From an uncultured Clostridium sp. (GTDB lineage Bacteria; Bacillota; Clostridia; Clostridiales; Clostridiaceae): a DNA stretch of 52,742 bases. The DNA lies in the NCBI GenBank assembly GCA_902785295.1, contig CACZYK010000029.1, positions 1 to 52,742 on the forward strand. Direction: 5' to 3'. The notes below the pieces were generated by a model that was not told the DNA's origin, ran no database searches, and saw only the letters and a list, made by a program, of their open reading frames with translations. Shown here one piece after another: positions 33,182-42,008 of this stretch. Both the position numbers and the translations under genes were made by a program. How positions within the stretch are numbered: position 1 is the stretch's first letter; every line of letters starts with the position of its first letter.

Positions 33182-33450
33182 TACATCTCCTTTTAAAAAG
33201 TAAAATTAATGAGTTAAAAGTTAAACTCTAATTTTATTATAATATAAAAGAATATGTATATCAAATATTGCTTTTTTAAAGTTTAAGTTAAGTAAAAGTT
33301 TTTAAATTTATCCATTTTTGTGGTCAAATGAATGTAATATTGAAAAAATAAAACAACATTATTTATTATATTAAGAAAAACATTTAATAAATATTGAAGC
33401 ATTATATTAAAAGATGATATTATATAAATATTATAAGGAGTGTGAAAAAT
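33182..33450. other. Divergent intergenic region
   Basis: Contains GAGTT/AACTC (33211-33228, GAGTTAAAAGTTAAACTC), a small inverted repeat near the minus-strand start, and otherwise AT-rich DNA without a supported gene or RNA. Confidence 0.35.
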
Positions 33451-33777
33451 ATGGATAAAGAAATATTGGAATTATTACATAGCATGGCAGAAAATATTAA
33501 TGAATTAAAAAAAGGGCAAGAAGAATTAAAGACAGAAGTTAAAGAATTAAAAACAGAAGTTAAAGAAATAAAAACAGAAGTTAAAGAAATAAAAACAGAA
33601 GTTAAAGAAATAGATAAAAAAATAGACACATTGTATAATGCAGTTGCGGAAATAAAAGAAGATATCACAGAAATAAATCAAGGAATAACATTATTGGATA
33701 GCAAAGTAATAAAAATCCAAAATGTTACAAGAAATAATTCTTTTGAAATAGCCAATTTAAAAGCAGCTAATAGATAG
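33451..33777 (+). CDS. Coiled-coil heptad repeat protein
   Basis: A 108-residue protein that is almost entirely coiled coil. After a short head (MDKEILELLHSMAENINELKKG) come four exact-phase heptads of the type KTEVKEL/I, then IDTLYNAVAEIKEDITEINQ and a tail. The heptads are encoded by 21-base tandem repeats (33529-33612). ATG 33451 is ten bases from AAGGAG. No signal peptide or membrane segment. Similar small proteins are often misannotated as phage or DUF coiled coils; function unknown. A perfect terminator follows. Confidence 0.7.
   Translation: MDKEILELLHSMAENINELKKGQEELKTEVKELKTEVKEIKTEVKEIKTEVKEIDKKIDTLYNAVAEIKEDITEINQGITLLDSKVIKIQNVTRNNSFEIANLKAANR
33529..33612 (+). repeat. 21-base tandem repeat, four units
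   Basis: Units of AAAACAGAAGTTAAAGAAATA type, one heptad each; units 3 and 4 are identical, units 1 and 2 differ at a few bases. Being in frame and nearly identical, it can change copy number by slippage without breaking the gene. Confidence 0.75.
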
Positions 33778-33785
33778 TATGGGTA

Positions 33786-33838
33786 CAACAATAAAGAGAT
33801 AATATATATGCTAATAATCATCTCTTTATTGTTGAAAA
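33786..33838. terminator. Bidirectional terminator
   Basis: Perfect 15-base stem CAACAATAAAGAGAT (33786-33800) with ATCTCTTTATTGTTG (33820-33834), 19-base loop, between the convergent coiled-coil gene and map. Confidence 0.85.
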
Positions 33839-33840
33839 TA

Positions 33841-34710
33841 TTAATGAGTTAAAATTTCAGCACCAGTTTCTGTTATTAAAACTGTATATTCCCACTGCGC
33901 TGAAGGATATCCATCTTCTGTAAGAACTGTCCAGTCGTTATCTGCATCTATAAATATGTCTGGTTCTCCCATGTTAATCATAGGTTCTATTGTAAATACC
34001 ATTCCAGGAACTAAAAGCATGTCTGTCCCTTTTTTACCTACATGAGCTACAAATGGGTCTTCATGGAATTCGATTCCCACTCCATGACCTCCAAATTCTC
34101 TTACTACAGAATATCCATTTTCTTCTGCATGAGTTTGAACAGCTTCTGCTATATCTCCTAAGAATCCCCAAGGTTTTGCTGCTCTAAAACCTAAATTTAG
34201 ACATTCTTTAGCAACATCAACTAGCTTATTCATTTGTGGATTTACATTTCCTATTTTAAACATTCTTGAAGCGTCTGAAAAATATCCATTATATATTGTA
34301 GATACATCTACGTTAATAATATCTCCATCTTTAAGAATTATATTTTTATCAGGAATACCATGACATACCTCGTCATTTATAGATGTGCATACACTTTTGG
34401 GAAATCCTTCATAATTAAGAGGAGCAGGTATAGCACCTTGAGATATTGTATAGTCATAAACTAATGTATTTATTTCTTCTGTTGACATTCCAGCTTTTAT
34501 ATTTTTTGCAACTAAATCTAAAACTGCTGTATTTATTTTAGCACTTTTTTTTATTCCTTCAATTTGTTCCTTGTTTTTAATAAGGCTTCTATCAGGAACA
34601 ATACAGCCTTGTGATTTATAGTATGCAATTTTTTCATCTATTTCAAGATGACACTTCTTATATTTTTTATTGCTGCCACACCAGCATAAATCATTTCTAC
34701 TTAAATTCAT
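33841..34710 (-). CDS. map: Methionine aminopeptidase type I with N-terminal SEC-C zinc motif
   Basis: A 289-residue enzyme that removes the initiator Met from nascent proteins. The first 20 residues hold a SEC-C zinc motif (NDLCWCGSNKKYKKCH), an extension seen in a subset of Map proteins and thought to help ribosome contact. The catalytic pita-bread fold follows, with metal ligands in INVDVSTI, FSDASRMF, GGHGVGIEFHEDP, FTIEPMIN and QWEYTVLIT. Minus strand, start ATG 34710 with GGAGAGAG upstream. Stand-alone; the terminator at 33786 ends it. Confidence 0.95.
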   Translation of the reverse strand: MNLSRNDLCWCGSNKKYKKCHLEIDEKIAYYKSQGCIVPDRSLIKNKEQIEGIKKSAKINTAVLDLVAKNIKAGMSTEEINTLVYDYTISQGAIPAPLNYEGFPKSVCTSINDEVCHGIPDKNIILKDGDIINVDVSTIYNGYFSDASRMFKIGNVNPQMNKLVDVAKECLNLGFRAAKPWGFLGDIAEAVQTHAEENGYSVVREFGGHGVGIEFHEDPFVAHVGKKGTDMLLVPGMVFTIEPMINMGEPDIFIDADNDWTVLTEDGYPSAQWEYTVLITETGAEILTH

Positions 34711-34884
34711 AAAAATCTCTCTCCTTAAATAAAACTATTTACTAAATTATATACCCAAGAATAAAGTAATGCAATCTAAGTAAATTTCAGAAAAATTAAG
34801 AACTTAAAAAAATTTTTTATGTGTGACATAGGAAAGAAAGGATGAGCGTAAAATATTATATATGATTTTAAGGAGGACTTATTT

Positions 34885-35238
34885 ATGATAATAAAGGTTT
34901 ATGATTTAAAGGATTTAAAAAGTTATGCCATTTCAGGCCTTTTAATTTTAACTTTATCAACAATTTTATATTTCTCTTTAAAGGGTGATGCATATAAAAA
35001 AGCTAGTATGCTCCTTTTAACTTTTATATATCCTTTAATTTTTATTGGACAAGGAGTTTTTATGACAATAAAAGATAAGGATTTTTTAATTCCTTTAGTT
35101 ATTTCAATTTTAACAACAATTATATCCATATATCTTTATTTTTCTCCTTATGAATTAATGTACTGTTTTCTTTATATAATATTATGTACAATAGCTTCAG
35201 TATTTACTAAAGAAGTATTAATTAAAAAAGAAGAATAA
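34885..35238 (+). CDS. Small membrane protein, unknown function
   Basis: A 117-residue protein with four hydrophobic helices (about 16-33, 42-60, 68-85, 90-107) and short loops, ending in KKEE. No motif is recognised. ATG 34885 follows AAGGAGG at good distance. The next gene starts 86 bases later on the same strand, with its own AGGAGG. Confidence 0.65.
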   Translation: MIIKVYDLKDLKSYAISGLLILTLSTILYFSLKGDAYKKASMLLLTFIYPLIFIGQGVFMTIKDKDFLIPLVISILTTIISIYLYFSPYELMYCFLYIILCTIASVFTKEVLIKKEE

Positions 35239-35323
35239 ATAAAAAGTTTTTTAATTATTCTTTAAATTTTTTCTGTAATATAGTAAAATATTTAATTAGG
35301 ATAGATGTTTAGGAGGATAAAAA

Positions 35324-36541
35324 GTGAGTAGTAGGGTAATAGTAATTGGAGCAGGACCAGCTGGAATGATGGCAGCTATACAAGCTGCAAAAAATCATGA
35401 GGTTATATTATTAGATGGAAACGATAGAATTGGAAAGAAATTATTCATTACTGGAAAAGGAAGATGCAATGTAACTAATGCAAAGGATATTTCTGAATTT
35501 TTTGAGTTTATTCCTGGAAATCCTTACTTTTTATATAGCTCTTTATATACATTTACAAATAAAGACACAATGGAGTTTTTTAAAAAACAAGGAATTGAGT
35601 TAAAGGTAGAAAGAGGAGATAGAGTATTTCCTAAGTCAGATAAATCTTCAGATATTATAAAAGGACTTTCAAAAGCACTTAAAGATGCAAATGTAGAGAT
35701 AAGTCTTAATAGCAAGGTAACAGATATAAAATTTGAAGACAATAGCATTAAAGAAATTATAATAAATAATTCTAAAAAGCTTAAAGGGGATTATTATATA
35801 ATAGCAACAGGTGGAGCTTCATATCCATCAACAGGCTCTACTGGAGATGGTCAAAGATATGCTAAAAAAGGTGGTCATAATATAATTAAGCTAAATCCTT
35901 CTCTTGTTCCAATAGAAACTAAAGATGAATGGGTAAAAGAGCTTATGGGATTATCTTTAAAAAATGTTTCTGTTACAATAAAAGAAGGAAAAAAATCTGT
36001 TTACAAAGAACAGGGAGAGATGATATTTACTCATTTTGGAGTATCAGGGCCTTTAATATTAAGTGGAAGTAGGTTTATAAAAGAAGGAAAAGAATATACT
36101 CTTATAATAGATTTAAAACCTGCTTTAGATATTCAAGAGCTTGATAAAAGAGTTCAAAGAGATTTTCAAAAGTATATAAATAAAGACTTTAAAAATTCTT
36201 TAGATGAGCTTCTTCCTAAAAAACTTATTCCAGTAATAATAAAGATGAGCAATATTCCTGAAAATAAAAAGGTAAATGAAATAACTAAGGAAGAAAGAAA
36301 AAGATTAGTAAATCTTATAAAAAATTTATCTATACAAATATCAGGGCTTAGAAGTCTTACAGAGGCTATTGTTACTTCAGGAGGAGTTGATACAAAAGAA
36401 ATAGATCCTTCAACAATGAAGTCAAAGCTTATTAATAATTTATCCTTTGCAGGAGAGGTTATCGATGTTGATGCCTTTACTGGAGGATATAATGTACAAA
36501 TAGCACTTTCAACTGGCTTTGTGGCCGGCTCAAATATTTAG
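35324..36541 (+). CDS. HI0933/BaiN-type flavoprotein oxidoreductase
   Basis: A 405-residue NAD(P)/FAD protein. The N-terminal Rossmann motif is VIGAGPAGMMAAIQAAK, followed by the family signature GKKLFITGKGRCNVTNA. The C-terminus has the FAD-closing FAGEVIDVDAFTGGYNVQIA. Relatives are annotated as aminoacetone oxidase-like or BaiN; the physiological substrate is generally unknown. Translation starts at GTG 35324 (AGGAGGATAAAAA before it). It precedes cmk by about 80 bases, and a new promoter lies in between. Confidence 0.88.
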   Translation: MSSRVIVIGAGPAGMMAAIQAAKNHEVILLDGNDRIGKKLFITGKGRCNVTNAKDISEFFEFIPGNPYFLYSSLYTFTNKDTMEFFKKQGIELKVERGDRVFPKSDKSSDIIKGLSKALKDANVEISLNSKVTDIKFEDNSIKEIIINNSKKLKGDYYIIATGGASYPSTGSTGDGQRYAKKGGHNIIKLNPSLVPIETKDEWVKELMGLSLKNVSVTIKEGKKSVYKEQGEMIFTHFGVSGPLILSGSRFIKEGKEYTLIIDLKPALDIQELDKRVQRDFQKYINKDFKNSLDELLPKKLIPVIIKMSNIPENKKVNEITKEERKRLVNLIKNLSIQISGLRSLTEAIVTSGGVDTKEIDPSTMKSKLINNLSFAGEVIDVDAFTGGYNVQIALSTGFVAGSNI

Positions 36542-36542
36542 C

Positions 36543-36570
36543 TTGTATGAGAAGAAAAAAAACTATATAA
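36543..36570 (+). promoter_or_regulatory. Promoter for cmk-ispH/rpsA
   Basis: TTGTAT (36543-36548), 16-base spacer, TATAAT (36565-36570), 50 bases ahead of the GTG start of cmk. Confidence 0.55.
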
Positions 36571-36619
36571 TAGATATTATAGTGGATTTTACTAAAATAT
36601 AGTGAAAGGTGGTATAACC

Positions 36620-37279
36620 GTGAATTTTTCAGTAGCAATTGATGGTCCGGCAGGAGCGGGAAAAAGTACCATAGCTAAACTGGTTTCTAAAGAATTTAAT
36701 TTAATGTACATAAATACAGGTGCTATGTATAGGGCAGTAGCTTTAAAAGCTAAGGAGAATAATTTAGCTCCTTCTGACATAGAAAAAATATGTAGTTTAA
36801 TAGAAACTATGAAGATGGAATTTAAAGAAGATGATCTTATATTAAATGGAGAAAACGTTCAAGATAAGATTACTGTACCAGAAATAAGCTCTATAGTTTC
36901 TGAATATGCAAAAATAAAAGAAGTAAGAGAAATGTTAGTAAAGCTTCAAAGGGAAATGTCAAAAAAATTTAATGTTATAATGGATGGTAGAGACATTGGA
37001 ACAGTTGTATTAAAGGAAGCTCCTTTTAAGTTTTTCTTAACAGCAACAGCTGAAGAAAGGGCAAATAGAAGATTTTTAGAACTTAAGGGTAGAGATATTC
37101 CTTGCGATTATGATAAAATCTTAAGTGATATAATAGAAAGAGATTATAAAGATTCTCACAGAGAAACAGACCCATTAAGAAAAGCTGATGATGCAATTGA
37201 AATTGACACTACTGGATTAAATATAAAAGAAGTTACAGAAAAAATAAATTCTTATATAAGAAATGTGATTAAAAATTAA
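36620..37279 (+). CDS. cmk: Cytidylate kinase
   Basis: A 219-residue nucleoside monophosphate kinase that phosphorylates CMP and dCMP. The P-loop is IDGPAGAGKST (about 6-16), followed by YINTGAMYRAV, MDGRDIGTVV and RDYKDSHRETDPL. The GTG at 36620, six bases after AAAGGTGGT, gives the usual length and N-terminus (MNFSVAIDG); the upstream GTG at 36602 lacks a ribosome site. The following ispH-rpsA gene is 33 bases away, a conserved arrangement in clostridia and close to the cmk-rpsA order of other bacteria. Confidence 0.95.
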   Translation: MNFSVAIDGPAGAGKSTIAKLVSKEFNLMYINTGAMYRAVALKAKENNLAPSDIEKICSLIETMKMEFKEDDLILNGENVQDKITVPEISSIVSEYAKIKEVREMLVKLQREMSKKFNVIMDGRDIGTVVLKEAPFKFFLTATAEERANRRFLELKGRDIPCDYDKILSDIIERDYKDSHRETDPLRKADDAIEIDTTGLNIKEVTEKINSYIRNVIKN

Positions 37280-37312
37280 AATTATCACATATACTTAGGA
37301 GTAAATAAATTT

Positions 37313-39223
37313 ATGAGAAAAGTAAAATTAGCTAAAAATGCAGGATTCTGCTTTGGCGTACAGCGTGCAGTAGAAGAGGCAATAAGAATACAAAAAGAAT
37401 ATATGAAAAAGGTATATACCCTAGGTCCTCTTATCCATAATAATGATGTGGTAAAATATTTAGAGGAGCATCATATATTTGCAATAGATTTAAAAGATAT
37501 AGATACTCTAAAAAAAGATGATGTTATAGTAATAAGGTCTCATGGAGTAACTAAAGAAATACTAGAATTTTTAGAAAGCAAGGAATTAGTAGTATTAAAT
37601 GCTACTTGTCCATTTGTATCTAATATACAAAAGAAGGTAGATAAATTTTCTTCAGAAGGTTATGATATAGTTATCTTAGGAGATAAAAATCATCCAGAGG
37701 TTATAGGAATAAATGGTTGGTGTCAAAATAAGGCCATTATAACTGATGGAAATTATTTACCAGAAAATCTTCCAAGTAAGATTTGTGTTGTTGCACAAAC
37801 AACTGAAAAGTTAGAAAACTGGAATAAAACCATAGAAAATTTAAAAAAGGCACAGGTTGAGGAATTAGTAACCTATAATACTATCTGCTCTGCAACAAAT
37901 GTAAGGCAGGAAAGTGCAGAAAAGCTTTCAAAAGAAGTTGATGCAATGATTGTTATAGGAGGAAAAAATAGTTCTAATACCACAAAACTTTATGAAATTG
38001 CAAAGCGCAATTGTAAAAACACCATACATATAGAAAATTCATCTGAATTACCAGAAGAATATATAAATAATTTAAATTTCAAAAAAATTGGCATTACCGC
38101 TGGTGCATCAACACCAGATTGGATAATCAGGGAGGTTATTAATATTATGCAAGATGAAAATATCAAAAATGATGAACAAGCAAAATTAATGGAGGAAATT
38201 GATAAGACTATATCTATTGGTTATGAAATAGAGGGTGAAATTCTTTACAAGACTAACGATGGAATAGTTGTTTCTATTGTTGGAAATGGAAGAGATGGAG
38301 TAATTCCTTACAAGGAATTAACTGCTAAAGAAGATCCAAAAGAATTTGCAGAAAAATTAAATATAGGAGATAAAATAAAAGCTAAGGTTGTTAGATTAAA
38401 AGATGAAGACAATAATGTAGTTTTATCAAGAATTGAATATGAAAAGAAAGAAGCTTATGAAGAATTAGAAAAGTTATTCAATGAAGGAACTATATTTGAT
38501 GTTACAATATCAGAAACAAAAGATAAGGGCTTAGTTGCTTATTATAAGGGTGTAAGAATATTTATACCAGCATCTCAAATAGATATAAAATATATATCAA
38601 ACAAAGAAGACTTTAAGAATATGACAATTCCAGTAAAATTAATAGAATTTGCTCAAGGAAATCCATCTAAGATAATAGCTTCAAGAAGAGTTATTTTAGA
38701 AGAGGAAGCAGCTAAGAAGGAAGAAGAAGCATGGGCAAATTTACATGAAGGAGATGTTTTAAAGGGAGAAATCAAGAGATTCACTAACTTCGGTGCATTT
38801 GCAGAAGTAAATGGAATAGATGGACTTATTCATCTTTCACAAATATCATGGAATCATGTTAAAAAGGCTGAAGATTACTTAAAGAAGGGTGACATTGTTG
38901 ACCTTAAAATTATCGATTTAGATAAAGAAGCTAAGAAGCTTTCATTAAGCATAAAGGCTTTAACTCCAGAACCATGGAGCAATGTAGAAGAAAAATATCC
39001 AGTAGATTCAATAGTTTTAGGAAAGGTTGTTAGAATTAATGACTTTGGTGCTTTTGTTGAATTAGAACCTGGAGTAGATGGATTAGTTCATATTTCAAAG
39101 ATAAGCCATGAAAGAATTGAACATCCATCACAAGTTTTAGAAGTTGGTCAAGAAATAAAAGCTAAAATTCTTTCAGTAGATGCTGAAAAGAAGAGAATAA
39201 GCTTAAGCATAAAAGATATCTAA
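37313..39223 (+). CDS. ispH-rpsA: Fused HMB-PP reductase (IspH/LytB) and ribosomal protein S1-like protein
   Basis: A 636-residue natural fusion. Residues 1-280 are IspH, the iron-sulphur enzyme that makes IPP and DMAPP in the MEP pathway: cluster cysteines in NAGFCFGVQ (12), NATCPFV (about 96) and NTICSATN (about 196), with RSHGV and GAST also present. Residues about 300-636 contain four S1 RNA-binding domains (about 309-375, 391-458, 478-546, 563-634). The last two (FTNFGAFAEVNGIDGLIHLS, INDFGAFVELEPGVDGLVHI) are the most canonical. The fusion is known in Clostridia; the physiological reason is not. ATG 37313 follows TAGGAG. A terminator follows at 39240. Confidence 0.96.
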   Translation: MRKVKLAKNAGFCFGVQRAVEEAIRIQKEYMKKVYTLGPLIHNNDVVKYLEEHHIFAIDLKDIDTLKKDDVIVIRSHGVTKEILEFLESKELVVLNATCPFVSNIQKKVDKFSSEGYDIVILGDKNHPEVIGINGWCQNKAIITDGNYLPENLPSKICVVAQTTEKLENWNKTIENLKKAQVEELVTYNTICSATNVRQESAEKLSKEVDAMIVIGGKNSSNTTKLYEIAKRNCKNTIHIENSSELPEEYINNLNFKKIGITAGASTPDWIIREVINIMQDENIKNDEQAKLMEEIDKTISIGYEIEGEILYKTNDGIVVSIVGNGRDGVIPYKELTAKEDPKEFAEKLNIGDKIKAKVVRLKDEDNNVVLSRIEYEKKEAYEELEKLFNEGTIFDVTISETKDKGLVAYYKGVRIFIPASQIDIKYISNKEDFKNMTIPVKLIEFAQGNPSKIIASRRVILEEEAAKKEEEAWANLHEGDVLKGEIKRFTNFGAFAEVNGIDGLIHLSQISWNHVKKAEDYLKKGDIVDLKIIDLDKEAKKLSLSIKALTPEPWSNVEEKYPVDSIVLGKVVRINDFGAFVELEPGVDGLVHISKISHERIEHPSQVLEVGQEIKAKILSVDAEKKRISLSIKDI

Positions 39224-39239
39224 AATTTTAAACTAGAAG

Positions 39240-39270
39240 AACTCCTGAAGAATTTTAGGAGTTTTTCTTT
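39240..39270 (+). terminator. Intrinsic terminator after ispH-rpsA
   Basis: ACTCCT (39241-39246) with AGGAGT (39257-39262), followed by TTTTCTTT. The next gene starts only 15 bases further. Confidence 0.85.
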
Positions 39271-39284
39271 ATGATTGGAGTGCT

Positions 39285-40139
39285 ATGGTTAGTATTGAAA
39301 AATTAAATGGAAAAAATATTGCTTACTTTAAAACATTGTCAGAAGAAGCAAAGAAAGTTATGGGATATAGATTAGATTTTTTTGCTTCATATAATGAAAA
39401 GAGTTTTTTTGGCAAGCATCTCATAAGAAAAATGATGAATTTAATAAAGTATAATGATAAATATATTGGATATATATGGATTAAATATTCATCAAATAGA
39501 GTAATATACATTCAGGATATATATGTAAAGCATGAATATATTAATTATATAAGAGATGGGTTTCTTTTATTATTAAGAGGAAATAGTTTTGTATATGAAG
39601 CAATAGAAAATGAGTATTCAAAAGATTTAGTAAATGCTATTGGAATGACTAAGTTAAGAGAAACTTTCCTTTTAAGTTTAGATACAAGATATCCAAGAGA
39701 AAGGGTAGATTATAAACTTAAATATAAAAAATTTAAAATAAATGAAGATGAAAGGCTTAGATGTAAAATACAAAATAGAGTTTTTAGAAATTATGTAAGA
39801 GTTCCTATAACTCCAAGTGATATAAGATATGATGAAAAACAAAAATATTATTTAAAAGATTTATGTATTTTTGCTTTGTTAGATAATAATCCTATAGGAT
39901 ATGGACAGATAATATTTGATAGAGGAGTTTATTCTATAGTAAACTTTGGAGTACTTTATGAAGAAAGAGGAAAAGGATATGGGAAAGAATTTTTAAATAA
40001 GCTTATAGATTTAGCAAAGGAAAATAGTATAAAAGAAGTTAATATAAGAGTAGATTCTTCAAATAAAATTGCAAGAAATTTATATGAAAGAGTAGGTTTT
40101 GACGAAGAATACAGTTTTTCTACATGGGTCTGGGAATAA
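39285..40139 (+). CDS. GNAT-family N-acetyltransferase
   Basis: A 284-residue protein whose C-terminal 100 residues form a GNAT domain: VNFGVLYEERGKGYGKEFLNKL with the acetyl-CoA loop (RGKGYG) and ARNLYERVGF near the end. The N-terminal half looks like a degenerate second GNAT fold (YIWIKYSSNRVIYIQDIYVK), so it may be a tandem-GNAT protein. Substrate unknown. ATG 39285 has TTGGAGTG upstream and sits directly after the previous terminator. Confidence 0.82.
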   Translation: MVSIEKLNGKNIAYFKTLSEEAKKVMGYRLDFFASYNEKSFFGKHLIRKMMNLIKYNDKYIGYIWIKYSSNRVIYIQDIYVKHEYINYIRDGFLLLLRGNSFVYEAIENEYSKDLVNAIGMTKLRETFLLSLDTRYPRERVDYKLKYKKFKINEDERLRCKIQNRVFRNYVRVPITPSDIRYDEKQKYYLKDLCIFALLDNNPIGYGQIIFDRGVYSIVNFGVLYEERGKGYGKEFLNKLIDLAKENSIKEVNIRVDSSNKIARNLYERVGFDEEYSFSTWVWE

Positions 40140-40212
40140 AATAGAAATTCTATACAAAAACAATAAAAAATACACAAATTTTCATAATATACTATAAAAA
40201 AATTAGCGTTAA

Positions 40213-40241
40213 TTGAAAAAATAAATCTTGTAATGTAATAT
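40213..40241 (+). promoter_or_regulatory. manA promoter
   Basis: TTGAAA (40213-40218), 17-base spacer, TAATAT (40236-40241), 35 bases ahead of ATG 40276. Confidence 0.6.
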
Positions 40242-40275
40242 ATAAGTATTAATATATATATTATGGAGGTTAATT

Positions 40276-41208
40276 ATGAAGGAAATTTTATTTTTAGAAC
40301 CAGTATTTAAAGAAATTATTTGGGGTGGTGATAAGCTATCTACAAGTTATGGATATAAAATTACAAGTGATACAACAGGAGAATGTTGGGCTGTAAGTGC
40401 TCATAAAAATGGAGATTGTAAGTTAATAAATGGAGAATTTAAAGGAGAAAGCTTAAGTTGGTTATGGGATAACCATAGAGAAATTTTTGGAAATGCTAAA
40501 GGAGATGTCTTTCCTTTATTAATAAAAATAATTGATGCAAAGAAGGATTTAAGCATACAAGTTCATCCAGATGATGAATATGCAAAGAAGAATGAAAATG
40601 GAGCTCTTGGAAAAACTGAATGTTGGTATATCTTAGATTGTGAAGAAGGTGCTACAATAGTTGTAGGACATAATGCAAAATCAAAAGAAGAATTAAAGCA
40701 GATGATAAAAGAAAAGAGATGGAATGAATTAATAAAAGTACGTCCAATTAAAAAAGGAGATTTTTTTCAAATCACTCCAGGAACAGTACATGCAATAAAG
40801 GGTGGTACAGTAATTTTAGAAACACAACAAAATAGTGATATTACTTATCGTCTTTATGATTATGACCGTCTTTCAAATGGAAAGCCAAGAGAGCTTCATC
40901 TTGAAAAAAGCATTGATGTTATAAAATGTCCTTATATAGAAAATAAACAAGACTTTAAAATTATAAAAGAAGATAGTTATGATGAAAAAGAACTTGTTAA
41001 ATGTGAATTCTATGAAGTTAAAAAATTAGATATACATGGAGAAAAGAGTTTTGTTCAAAGTAAACCTTTTGAAATTGTAAGTGTAATTGAAGGAAATGGA
41101 TTCATTAATGAAATTGAAATAAAAAAAGGAGACCATTTCATTATACCTTTTGAATATGGTAAATATAAACTTAAAGGGGATATGGAGCTTATAATTTCAA
41201 ATATTTAA
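40276..41208 (+). CDS. manA: Mannose-6-phosphate isomerase, class I
   Basis: A 310-residue cupin metalloenzyme interconverting mannose 6-phosphate and fructose 6-phosphate. Zinc-site motifs are QVHPDDEYAKK (about 97-107), GKTECWYIL and GTVHAIKGG (about 170-178), and the substrate-site RLYDYDR follows. Length matches the short Firmicute form. ATG 40276 follows TATGGAGG. The downstream lipoprotein gene starts 39 bases later but appears unrelated in function. Confidence 0.93.
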   Translation: MKEILFLEPVFKEIIWGGDKLSTSYGYKITSDTTGECWAVSAHKNGDCKLINGEFKGESLSWLWDNHREIFGNAKGDVFPLLIKIIDAKKDLSIQVHPDDEYAKKNENGALGKTECWYILDCEEGATIVVGHNAKSKEELKQMIKEKRWNELIKVRPIKKGDFFQITPGTVHAIKGGTVILETQQNSDITYRLYDYDRLSNGKPRELHLEKSIDVIKCPYIENKQDFKIIKEDSYDEKELVKCEFYEVKKLDIHGEKSFVQSKPFEIVSVIEGNGFINEIEIKKGDHFIIPFEYGKYKLKGDMELIISNI

Positions 41209-41247
41209 TTAAAAATAATGGTATAAATGGGGGTTGAGAATAAATTT

Positions 41248-41988
41248 ATGAAGAAAAATAAGATTATAGCTATATTAATGGTAATGACTTTATCATTATC
41301 ATTTACACTAACTGGTTGTAGCGATAATAATAATAAAAGTAGCAAGGTAGAAACATCAATAGTAGAAACAGGTGCACCTGAAAGTTCCACTCTAGATGAA
41401 TACACTATTGAAGATGATCAGTATAATGTTAAAAATGTTATTATAAAGCATCCAAGATTAAAATATTCTGATGAAAATAAAACTAATATCATTAGTGCTT
41501 TAGTGGAAAGTGGAGGAATGATTAGTACAAAGTATTATGATGATCAAGATAAACTTAATATGAATATTAAGTATAAAATAAAAAGAAAAAATAAAAAAAT
41601 TATAAGTGTAGTTTTTGAAGGAACAGGATATGTAGAAGGAGCAGCTTATGCTAATAATCATTTGTATTCAGTAAATGTAGATTTAAAGAATGAAAGTTTA
41701 CTTAAGTTGTCAGATTTTATTGATATAAATGAAGAGTTAGCAGAAAAAATAAAAAATGCTACAGTTTCTGATGAGCAAAAAGAGGCTTTTAATACTCTTA
41801 CATCACAAGATATTTTAAATAAGCTTTCAGTATGTGATGAAGTAGATAATTTTAAGTCAGACCAAAGTTATAGCTATTTAACAGAAGATTCTTTAGGAAT
41901 TATTCTTCCTGTTGAACATGCATTGGGAGATTATATACAAGTAGAAATTCCATTAAGCGAAATTCAATTAAAAATGGAAATAGAATAA
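41248..41988 (+). CDS. Lipoprotein with DUF4163/DUF3298-like domains
   Basis: A 246-residue lipoprotein. I start at ATG 41248 because it yields a clean lipobox signal peptide (MKKNKIIAILMVMTLSLSFT, then LTGC-S). The mature part shows YNVKNVIIKHPRLKYS and IKYKIKRKNKKIISVVFEGTG, typical of DUF4163, and ends ALGDYIQVEIPLSEI, typical of DUF3298 (PdaC/RsiV type). These domains bind wall fragments or lysozyme in known members. It is 20 bases before a MocR-type regulator gene. Confidence 0.72.
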   Translation: MKKNKIIAILMVMTLSLSFTLTGCSDNNNKSSKVETSIVETGAPESSTLDEYTIEDDQYNVKNVIIKHPRLKYSDENKTNIISALVESGGMISTKYYDDQDKLNMNIKYKIKRKNKKIISVVFEGTGYVEGAAYANNHLYSVNVDLKNESLLKLSDFIDINEELAEKIKNATVSDEQKEAFNTLTSQDILNKLSVCDEVDNFKSDQSYSYLTEDSLGIILPVEHALGDYIQVEIPLSEIQLKMEIE

Positions 41989-42008
41989 ATAATCAGGAGT
42001 GATAATTT

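Noticed and set aside
33529-33612. Regular 21-base repeats as a possible CRISPR array
   Set aside because: The units are directly adjacent, have no spacers, and encode in-frame heptads of a coiled-coil protein.
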